From: Anaerotignum lactatifermentans DSM 14214
Lineage (GTDB): Bacteria > Bacillota > Clostridia > Lachnospirales > Anaerotignaceae
DNA: 42,744 nucleotides
Direction: 5' to 3'
Assembly: GCF_900142265.1 (NCBI RefSeq)
Contig: NZ_FRAH01000028.1
Location: 1-42,744, forward strand
The notes beneath the pieces are model-generated. The model was not told the DNA's origin. It made no database searches and worked only from the letters and a program-made list of their open reading frames with translations. The first letter of the stretch is position 1, and each line of letters opens with the position of its first letter. The position numbers were made by a program, and so were the translations under genes. This document shows positions 16,891 to 24,397 of the stretch, piece after piece.

Positions 16891-18540
16891 TTAACCGTCA
16901 TTTGTTTTCTCTTCTGCACTGCCTTGCTGGGTATCAGATTGGCTTTCTTCAGAAACCTCCTCAGAAGATTTTTCTTCCTGAGCTGTTTCTTCTTCTGGTT
17001 CCTGACTTGGTGTAACAAGGACGCCCTCGCGGAACTCTCCTTCTTCCACTACCTGTCCTGTAGCGGAATCATACAGTGTGCCTGCGCCATGATACTGTCC
17101 AAGCAAAAATTCGCCTTTATATTTTACTGCTCCGTTTGCATCGTAAAGGGTTCCGCTGCCGTCATACATACCCAAATGGAAACTGCCTTCATATTTCTTA
17201 TAGCCAGTACGGGTATCATACAAAATCCCCTCACCATCATATAAGCCACTTACGAAAGCACCTTTGTATTCCAATGTTCCACTATCTGCATGATACTGTT
17301 TCCCTTCACCTTCATAGAATCCATCTTTCCATTCGCCGTCATAGATCAGCACTTCGTTTTCGTAAGCTTTTCCACTGCCGTTTTGCAGACCATTTTCAAA
17401 ATTGCCATCGTATACCAGATTGCCTTCTTCGTCATAGAGTTTTCCCTCTCCGGTATATTTGCCATTTTCGTAGCCGCCTTCATAACGAATGGTGCCGTCT
17501 TCATATCTCAGTGTGATATTGCCTCCGGTAAAGCCATTGATGATTTCTTCCTGAGACAAATCAATCATGCCGTTTTCATCATAATTGAATGTAATATCAG
17601 GGGCAACATTATCGAATTCCCCTTGATATACGACCTCGCCATTTTCGTACAGTGTACCGGTTCCGTTATAGTTTCCTTCTGCAAATCCGCCTTCATAGTA
17701 CTTTTCACCGTCTTTATATAAGATACCTGTACCGGAGAAAACGCCTTTTGCAAATTCGCCGCTATACACCAGAACACCGTCCATATCATAAAGGTCACCT
17801 TTTCCTTCGTATACGCCATTGGCAAATTCACCTTCATACATTTTCTCGCCATTGCCGTAATATCTGGTTCCTTTTCCTTCATATACGCCGGCAGCAAAAT
17901 TGCCAACATATTTTTTTTCACCGCTTTTATAGAACAATGAACCACTGCCTTCGTAAGCATTCATAGAAAAATTGCCCATATACTGTATTGCACCATTTGC
18001 ATAATACAACTCTCCAAATCCATCAAACGCATCCATTTGGAAATTTCCAGTGTAAATCAAATTTCCAGATGTATCATAGAGCGTGCCCTCTCCGTTGATA
18101 CGTCCATTATCCAGCCGACCTGCAAAAAGCAATGTGCCAGTATTTCGGTCAATCAGTCGTACTTTTCCAGTGTATCCCGGAATTTCATCTGAATCAATGG
18201 GCATAGTATTTACCAGAAACTTCTGCTCAATGACAGGATATGCATAATTGATGAACAATGCTGGCAGAACGATTGCAAACAATAGGAGTATAAATAGAAG
18301 TCGTTTTGCAATATAATGTTCACCAATCAAAACATATGCTTTCAAAGTCTGCGGTGGCTTCTTCAGTGTTTTAACTTCCTGCAGGACATCATTGGTTGCT
18401 CGTCTTGCTATAGAACTGGGCTGCACAAGCGTTTTTACTTTGCGGTACAAATTTGAAGCAGGCATGGAGAGTGTCCTGCCCATGCGCCTCAAGTATATAT
18501 CCATGCTATCTTTGAAGTTAGATGAATTGAATGATTTCAT
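16891..18540 (-). CDS. Membrane-anchored MORN-repeat protein
   Basis: The protein has 549 residues. A basic cytoplasmic N-terminus of about 80 residues is followed by one membrane segment (81-100, RLLFILLLF onward). About 14-15 MORN repeats follow, of the type Y-x-G-x-F-x-x-G-x-x-x-G-x-G-x-x-Y (GNFAAGVYEGKG, GEFANGVYEGKG, GEWKDGFYEGEG), to about residue 505. The acidic, serine/glutamate-rich tail is disordered. By the positive-inside rule the repeats lie outside the membrane. MORN arrays form elongated beta sheets that bind proteins, lipids or glycans. An association with the cell wall or with the CIS baseplate is inference. GGAGTGG 8 nt upstream supports the start. It follows the pseudokinase-like gene by 3 nt, so the two are probably co-translated and may form one membrane complex. 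Confidence 0.88.
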   Translation of the reverse strand: MKSFNSSNFKDSMDIYLRRMGRTLSMPASNLYRKVKTLVQPSSIARRATNDVLQEVKTLKKPPQTLKAYVLIGEHYIAKRLLFILLLFAIVLPALFINYAYPVIEQKFLVNTMPIDSDEIPGYTGKVRLIDRNTGTLLFAGRLDNGRINGEGTLYDTSGNLIYTGNFQMDAFDGFGELYYANGAIQYMGNFSMNAYEGSGSLFYKSGEKKYVGNFAAGVYEGKGTRYYGNGEKMYEGEFANGVYEGKGDLYDMDGVLVYSGEFAKGVFSGTGILYKDGEKYYEGGFAEGNYNGTGTLYENGEVVYQGEFDNVAPDITFNYDENGMIDLSQEEIINGFTGGNITLRYEDGTIRYEGGYENGKYTGEGKLYDEEGNLVYDGNFENGLQNGSGKAYENEVLIYDGEWKDGFYEGEGKQYHADSGTLEYKGAFVSGLYDGEGILYDTRTGYKKYEGSFHLGMYDGSGTLYDANGAVKYKGEFLLGQYHGAGTLYDSATGQVVEEGEFREGVLVTPSQEPEEETAQEEKSSEEVSEESQSDTQQGSAEEKTNDG

Positions 18541-18543
18541 ACG

Positions 18544-19506
18544 TTATTCCACTCCGCTCGCTTGTGTTTCCTCTGTTTTGGCTTCCTCAGTTGTGCCAGT
18601 TTCTTCTTGTTGTGTATCGTCCGCAGAAGATGCATCTTCTGTTGTTGTATTTTCAATTTTTACAGTACCGATGGATTTAAAATTCTCATGAATGCCTGGC
18701 TCTGCAAATAAGCCAATGATGGATACCACCAGATAAGCCAAAGCTAAAAGTACCAAAGCAGGTTGTACCAATTTCTTTAAAAAACGTCCAATGTCTTTGA
18801 TACGATCCCAGATTCGAAAACTTAGGCTATATGGCTCCAGATCTTCTTTACTTTTTTCAATATAAATCTGATAAATCTGCCAGAACTTTTCATAGATTCC
18901 AATATATGAATCGATTGTTTCATGTTTCAAGTCATAAACCAAAGAATATAATTCTGGAATCGAACGTTGCTTCATCTCCTCAGAGAAAATAAACACAATG
19001 ACTTCCCCTAGGGATTTGGCGCCATTTTGAAAATTTACATCATCGAAGTCATTTAAATGCCTGCAGTCATACAGAAAAGAAATCTCTCCATCTGATGAAA
19101 CATGAATCAGGTCTATATCCATGGTTGCTTGAAAAAAATAATCAGACAAGTTCAGGAACAATATCTGTTCCAACAGGCTTTTCACAATTTCCAGACGTTC
19201 CTGTATACCACATTCCTCGGAAGAGATTTTTTGTTTCAATGAAACGCCTTTTGGGTACTGAAATAAAACGACTAACTGCTCCCCATGAATGAAAAAATCA
19301 AGGAGATCAGAAAAATTTTCATGCTTCATCTCCTCTGTGAGAAAGCCAATTTCTTCATTTCTCATAGAAGAAAGTTTCTGACAAACAGCACTATACAGTA
19401 CGTTTTCAGGTGCGCCCATTTCATAGCAGATGTATTGGCACACATCATTGCCTGCCATATATTCCTGTATCACGACATATTTTTTGTTGAGATTTCTAAG
19501 AATCAT
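18544..19506 (-). CDS. Membrane-anchored pseudokinase-like protein (EssB-like architecture)
   Basis: The protein has 320 residues. Residues 1-235 resemble a protein kinase fold. There is a hinge-like stretch (QLVVLFQYPKGVSLKQKI), a helix ERLEIVKSLLEQIL, and then IDLIHVSSDGEISFLYDC at the place of the catalytic loop and DFG. The HRD and DFG residues and the glycine-rich loop are missing, so no phosphotransfer is expected. A basic stretch precedes one membrane segment (248-267), and the last 53 residues are an acidic, threonine-rich tail outside. This resembles EssB/YukC of type VII secretion in layout (established for that family), though the likeness here is a pattern impression. AGGGAG lies 9 nt upstream of the ATG. 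It may dock the injection system at the membrane. Confidence 0.65.
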   Translation of the reverse strand: MILRNLNKKYVVIQEYMAGNDVCQYICYEMGAPENVLYSAVCQKLSSMRNEEIGFLTEEMKHENFSDLLDFFIHGEQLVVLFQYPKGVSLKQKISSEECGIQERLEIVKSLLEQILFLNLSDYFFQATMDIDLIHVSSDGEISFLYDCRHLNDFDDVNFQNGAKSLGEVIVFIFSEEMKQRSIPELYSLVYDLKHETIDSYIGIYEKFWQIYQIYIEKSKEDLEPYSLSFRIWDRIKDIGRFLKKLVQPALVLLALAYLVVSIIGLFAEPGIHENFKSIGTVKIENTTTEDASSADDTQQEETGTTEEAKTEETQASGVE

Positions 19507-19512
19507 TGATGA

Positions 19513-21243
19513 TTACTCCCTTACAACAATAAAAATCGAAGATTTCAGTTCCGGCACTTCCTGGCAGTATGCCGTTACTTCATAAATTCCTGGAATTCCT
19601 GGTGCAGTATATGTGCCATCAGATGCAATACTGCCGCTTTCGGGACCATTTGTTGTCCAAATAATGGTTGCGTAAGGCATATTTTCGCATACTGCCTTTA
19701 AGGAATAAGACTCCCGCACCCGCAGTTCCAGTTTATTGGGAACAATGTACAGATATCTTTCCTGATCATCTTCTAATTCAGGCAAAGCATCTGCAACAGC
19801 CCGCCAATGAACATTGATAAACTGTTTGCTGGTAGGTTCGATCATTCTGACACCAATGGTGAAAGTGCCCTTTGAAGTGTCAACTCTAGCTGCCAACTCT
19901 GCTTTTACTTCCATGTCATAAAACATATCCCCTACACCATAATACAGCATTTGATCCTGCTGTATAGAAAGGTCTAAATGTACAGGGCCTAGCCCAAGAC
20001 CATGAACGATTTCCTGGGAGAAAAAGATCTGATCTCTTTTACCGCCAATGCCCAGTGAAATCTGAACAACACCGCTGGCTTTTCTTTCGGGATGTGTCAC
20101 CTGCGGAACGCCTCTATATTGCATGTGTTCCATTGGTGGTGTACATTGCTTTCTATCTTTCAAAGCTTTCAATTCCTGCTGCATTCCGTGTGTGATTCCC
20201 ATCAGCAGAAATGTACTATAAAGATACTGATGAAAAGGAACAGTAGAAACATGTTCAATCATGTATGTTTGATCCAGTTTCATCAAAGAGATCTTTGCCA
20301 GATAAATTCCTTGAGGATAGTTATTGCGGACAGTTTTTTCCATAACTGTTTCAAAATATCTATCCACCATTGATTGAATGTTATCTGTTTTTGTCAAAGG
20401 AATCTGAATGGTTTTCTTTTCTGTTGGATGCAGAACATCCCTGCCTTCCTGAATGAGGACATTTTCCGGCTGAACATGAATGACAATACTACCATGCTCC
20501 AGTTCCATTGCCTGTAATACGAAAGTTTTGCTTAGCTTTTCTCCTCTTTCCAGAATAACTTTATCCCATTTAGCCTGCAAATAGGTTTCTTTACCACAAA
20601 ATGCGCTTTCAATGGTTTCTTCCAGTTCTGCTGAAATCTGTACAGCATTGCTGATGTTTTCCAAAGAAATAGTAGTTTCCAGCTGTTCGCCAGCTTTTAC
20701 GCTGAGAGGAATTGTTTGTGTAATGCGAATCTGATAATCCTCATAGAGAATTTCTTTCTTTTCAAATAGCCCATCCAGTGTCAGGTCATAGTTATCGGGT
20801 TCCTGATCAGTCAGATAGAGGTGATAGTTATCTCTTGTCTTATCAAAAACATCTTCTTGTTTCTGCTCACCAGATGCAACATTATAGGCAGGTACTTCAC
20901 CGTGTTCCTCGTAAGCAATGCAGAGATATGCATAATCGCCACGCCCCTGTTCCATAATGGCATCAAACCCATCAATGGTAGAAAGACGATATACAGAAGG
21001 TACGTCAACCATGATTTCTCTGCCGGAAAAGTCAAAGGCAACACCATCCTCTACGGAAATACTCTTTTCATCTACCATAACAACGCGCAGACCTGCTGCA
21101 ATACCTGCTCCATGCAGAAAGCGGTTATGGAGACGTCTTTTATCGTTGTAATACTGCTGATCCTGTATAAAATCCTGTTCTGTCAAAAGTTTACCGTAAT
21201 AATAACGGTTTCTCTCAAAAGGATAATATTTTAGATTGTTCAT
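19513..21243 (-). CDS. CIS baseplate-associated protein with C-terminal Ig-like domain
   Basis: The protein has 576 residues. The N-terminus shows the pattern shared by a protein found in many CIS clusters: FERNRYYYGKLLTEQDF, then QQYYNDKRRLHNRFLHGAG, a GLRV strand and VEDGVAFDFSGREI. The middle is beta-rich. The last ~80 residues (VPNKLELRVRESYSLKA through WTTNG and GTYTAPG) form a bacterial Ig-like fold. It is probably an outer baseplate protein carrying a surface-binding module. It lies directly after the gpI-like gene, where phages place tail fibre genes, and no other fibre is recognisable. AAGGAGG lies 11 nt upstream. Confidence 0.75.
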   Translation of the reverse strand: MNNLKYYPFERNRYYYGKLLTEQDFIQDQQYYNDKRRLHNRFLHGAGIAAGLRVVMVDEKSISVEDGVAFDFSGREIMVDVPSVYRLSTIDGFDAIMEQGRGDYAYLCIAYEEHGEVPAYNVASGEQKQEDVFDKTRDNYHLYLTDQEPDNYDLTLDGLFEKKEILYEDYQIRITQTIPLSVKAGEQLETTISLENISNAVQISAELEETIESAFCGKETYLQAKWDKVILERGEKLSKTFVLQAMELEHGSIVIHVQPENVLIQEGRDVLHPTEKKTIQIPLTKTDNIQSMVDRYFETVMEKTVRNNYPQGIYLAKISLMKLDQTYMIEHVSTVPFHQYLYSTFLLMGITHGMQQELKALKDRKQCTPPMEHMQYRGVPQVTHPERKASGVVQISLGIGGKRDQIFFSQEIVHGLGLGPVHLDLSIQQDQMLYYGVGDMFYDMEVKAELAARVDTSKGTFTIGVRMIEPTSKQFINVHWRAVADALPELEDDQERYLYIVPNKLELRVRESYSLKAVCENMPYATIIWTTNGPESGSIASDGTYTAPGIPGIYEVTAYCQEVPELKSSIFIVVRE

Positions 21244-21261
21244 AATGGAAAATGCCTCCTT

Positions 21262-22377
21262 TTATTCCTGCTTTCCAATGGATGTGAGAGATACCAAAGA
21301 CAGTCCATCCAAACGTGTTGGCTTATAATACCCCAGTCCACTATTCACACCCAAGTATGTATGCTCTCCCAAAATCATATATTGACGCAACGCTACCAGA
21401 CGTGCTTCCATATGTGCCGGAGAAACTTCTTGTATCAAATTTAATAATGCTTCTTGTTCTCTCTTGCCGGAACAATATTTTTCTTTTACCAGAATCAAAA
21501 AAGTATTTTCATCTGTGCCATACAATTGATCTAAAAATTCTTTTTTATCGCTATATTTCCGATATTCGCGGATTTGCCACTGTTCTATGATCAGAGGCGG
21601 TTCCCCTGTAAAAAGTTCAATTACATCAAGCAATCCCTGGCGTGTGCCACGCTTGCGAAACACAGCAGGTGCCATTCGGATAAGGTTTCTCAGTTTATCC
21701 TCGCTCCAGATATTTGTATTGACAATATTCAGCCATTCCGCCATGAATTGCAGAAAATCCATTTCTGTTACAGCCGGTTCCAAAAGTGCCGAACTATTTT
21801 CAAATCTTTGATTAAAATCATCGTATATGGACTGAAAAATACTTAAGTATTGATCCAGAAAAGTTGCACTTTCTCTATTTTTTTCATAAACGGAAGGAAG
21901 ATAATGAAGCCAGTTTTTTGCGGGGAAATACAGAAACATATTCTCTATTCCAACGTTTTCTTCCTGACCGGAATAAATTTCTATGCAAAACCAGATATAT
22001 CTGCCTTTGATATCATGCAGCAGTACATCTGTTTCATTAAGAAACTCTTTTTTTAAAAAAGGGCTTAATATCTTTCTTTTTTCTGCGGCAGTCAGCTGCT
22101 CCTGTAAAATTCGTTCGATGGATGTAATAGCTCCATTCCACATCATTTCATTCGTTTCAGCTGAATAGATCCAAAAATGGACACCTGTTCTAAATACTGG
22201 TATTGCACAGGTCATTCTATGCCATGCCATTTCTTTTTCGCCGCTGTCCAAGACTCTTGAAAAGAATACCCCTTTCTGTCCGCCCTTCAAAAGCTGAATT
22301 CCATGCTCTGTGCAAACAAGGTTCTCCAGATATCCTCTTTGATAGTCCATAGGTTTATTAAAAACAAAATATTTCAT
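21262..22377 (-). CDS. Phage tail protein I-like baseplate wedge component
   Basis: The protein has 371 residues. The segment from about 150 onward is the Tail_P2_I-like core: YLPSVYEKN, FLDQYLSIFQSIYDDFNQRF, a tryptophan-led AEWLNI and the FRKRGTRQGLLDVIELFTG motif, then an HMEARLVAL strand. The first ~140 residues are an extra beta domain common in CIS versions. It joins the J-like proteins in the wedge that anchors fibres in P2 and Mu. AGGTGA precedes the ATG. It is directly downstream of the baseplate-J genes, as in phage order. Confidence 0.88.
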   Translation of the reverse strand: MKYFVFNKPMDYQRGYLENLVCTEHGIQLLKGGQKGVFFSRVLDSGEKEMAWHRMTCAIPVFRTGVHFWIYSAETNEMMWNGAITSIERILQEQLTAAEKRKILSPFLKKEFLNETDVLLHDIKGRYIWFCIEIYSGQEENVGIENMFLYFPAKNWLHYLPSVYEKNRESATFLDQYLSIFQSIYDDFNQRFENSSALLEPAVTEMDFLQFMAEWLNIVNTNIWSEDKLRNLIRMAPAVFRKRGTRQGLLDVIELFTGEPPLIIEQWQIREYRKYSDKKEFLDQLYGTDENTFLILVKEKYCSGKREQEALLNLIQEVSPAHMEARLVALRQYMILGEHTYLGVNSGLGYYKPTRLDGLSLVSLTSIGKQE

Positions 22378-22393
22378 TTTGTCACCTGTCCTG

Positions 22394-24385
22394 TTAACGA
22401 ATTACAATACAATCGACTTTTTTCAGCAACAATACGCCTAGTGGTGGAAGCATTACATCCCCGTTTTTGTTTCTGCTAATTCTGCCGCCTCTGGCATCCA
22501 CATAAAGCATGTAGATCTCCAAAACTTCTTCCAATCCATCAATACAAGCAAACAAGGCACTGTAGCTGATTGTTGGTCCAAAGCCTTTGAGGTTTGCGAA
22601 AAACTGTCTAACAGCGTTTTCTACACTTTTTTCTGCGTGAAGATATTGTGGTTTGATGCGAAGTTCCGTATAAACCGCTGCTTCGATATAGACGGGAGAA
22701 TAGAGCTTTATGCTTGTACCGATCAAGCGCCGCTCCATAAGCCGATGATAAATATTTTTCTGGTATGCATCGGATAAAGGTGCATATCCATTTTCTGAAA
22801 AAGGTCTTACGACAATACGTACTTCATTGCCATATTGAACATCGTGAAAACCAGATGCGTCCAATACTTTGCAGTCCCAAATTCGCAGACCAGGAGTTTC
22901 CATAACCAGTCTTTCATAATCACCTGCACTGATTGCACGTTCATCGTTGTGCAGAATTTTACGTGCTCTTGCAAAGGATTCTGCCAGTTCTTCCGGTTCT
23001 CTTCCGCCCCATGCGTCTTGAATATGTTCTGCATCAACTGCTGGCAGATCATCAATAATCTCTATTTTCTGCCCTGCTTTAATGTTTCCATCATTTCCAG
23101 CAGAAAAACTACAGGAAACAATTCGAATTTCTGACTCCGGCATTCTCCCTCTGATGCCGTCGCCAAAAAGAATGCAGTTGTTTTTTTCATCTACCACATA
23201 ATGCCAGTCATCAGGACCAGAAGCATCAAAATCTGCTACTTTTATCCATTGACGAAAATATCCCTCATTACGCATGCTGCTAACAAGAATTTCAAAGGAA
23301 TCTGCAAGAAGTCCTTTTTGCTTTATTTCATAACGCTGATTTGGCAATCCGTTCCCGTAGGCAAGTATGCGCTGTCCATAAAAATCTCGTTCATAAAATG
23401 CTACTTTGGTTGCTGCTTCAGGTGTTGATTCTATGTAGCAGCCATTTTCTTGATTCCAAGCATAATAATCTGATAGAATATTATCTTTTTTCCATATTTT
23501 TGCCTGTTTCATATCCCCAAAAGTAGCTTTTGTATCTTTTTGCACCAAAGGAATGTCCTGAAAACTAATTTCTATAATAGCTGGTGAAACATCAAATTCA
23601 TCACGTGTAAGCGTAAATTTTAGAAAATACCCGTCAATTTTTTCTTCTGACGTATACGCCATATCATTTGAAATGGAAAAAGTTATACCACCACTGCGAA
23701 TAAAGCCCAATGTCTCGTCTTTAGCCAATATTTCTACATCTTTTGTTCCATCAAAATAGGTTATTTGAACATGTGAAAGCGGTACAAAACTGGAAGGATC
23801 CGTTATAGGATTTCTTTCCACACCGTAATGATCATCTAACGCAATGGACAGCCGATAGTTTTTTTCTTTTTCCAGAGGCTTTTTTAGAGCAAGGAAAAAC
23901 TGGTTACCGCTTTCAGTGTTTTTCCCAAAAGGATAGAGAACCATATTTCCATGTTTTTCTGTGTGGTCAAAGTGAAAACAGAAAACATCACCATGTTTTG
24001 GCTTAACAATGGCATCCTGCAAAATATCCCCAGGAATATGCGCAAGCTCCTTATTTTCATAACATAATCCATTTATGGTAAACTTGGTACCTACGGGAAT
24101 GGTGATAGGCTGTTCTGATAGGAGTTTTATAGTTGTTTGGGCAGCATGTCTGCTCATAGGAACAACACCAATCAGTTGCAGAAACTTTTTGCGCATGCTG
24201 TCATTGGTTTGGTCGATATAAAATTGTTGTGCTTCTTTCAAGAAAGCAAATAATTCCAAAATGGTGATACCTGGATCATGATAGTTGTAATCTGTCCATT
24301 GAGGATAGATTTCTGCTATCTGACTTCTGGCTTTTTTGACAATCTCTTCAAAGCCAATCGTATCCAAACTGATTTCAGGCAGCAT
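22394..24385 (-). CDS. Baseplate J-like protein (Afp11/gp6-like)
   Basis: The protein has 663 residues. The N-terminus carries the signature of the family, YPQWTDYNYHDPGITILELFAF, broken here at WTDYNYHDPGITILEL, followed by a LIGVVPMSRHAA helix. The C-terminal half has the J core: YVVDEKNNCILFGDGIRG, then RAISAGDYERLV and a KVLDASGF strand. These proteins form the baseplate inner ring that triggers sheath contraction. AAGGAGG precedes the ATG. It is paired with a longer J-like protein directly upstream, as in Afp11/Afp12. Confidence 0.93.
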   Translation of the reverse strand: MLPEISLDTIGFEEIVKKARSQIAEIYPQWTDYNYHDPGITILELFAFLKEAQQFYIDQTNDSMRKKFLQLIGVVPMSRHAAQTTIKLLSEQPITIPVGTKFTINGLCYENKELAHIPGDILQDAIVKPKHGDVFCFHFDHTEKHGNMVLYPFGKNTESGNQFFLALKKPLEKEKNYRLSIALDDHYGVERNPITDPSSFVPLSHVQITYFDGTKDVEILAKDETLGFIRSGGITFSISNDMAYTSEEKIDGYFLKFTLTRDEFDVSPAIIEISFQDIPLVQKDTKATFGDMKQAKIWKKDNILSDYYAWNQENGCYIESTPEAATKVAFYERDFYGQRILAYGNGLPNQRYEIKQKGLLADSFEILVSSMRNEGYFRQWIKVADFDASGPDDWHYVVDEKNNCILFGDGIRGRMPESEIRIVSCSFSAGNDGNIKAGQKIEIIDDLPAVDAEHIQDAWGGREPEELAESFARARKILHNDERAISAGDYERLVMETPGLRIWDCKVLDASGFHDVQYGNEVRIVVRPFSENGYAPLSDAYQKNIYHRLMERRLIGTSIKLYSPVYIEAAVYTELRIKPQYLHAEKSVENAVRQFFANLKGFGPTISYSALFACIDGLEEVLEIYMLYVDARGGRISRNKNGDVMLPPLGVLLLKKVDCIVIR

Positions 24386-24397
24386 ACCAAAGCCTCC

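Noticed and set aside
18544-19506. LPxTG-type wall anchor in the acidic C-terminal tail
   Set aside because: No LPxTG motif or second hydrophobic segment follows the tail; it simply ends.
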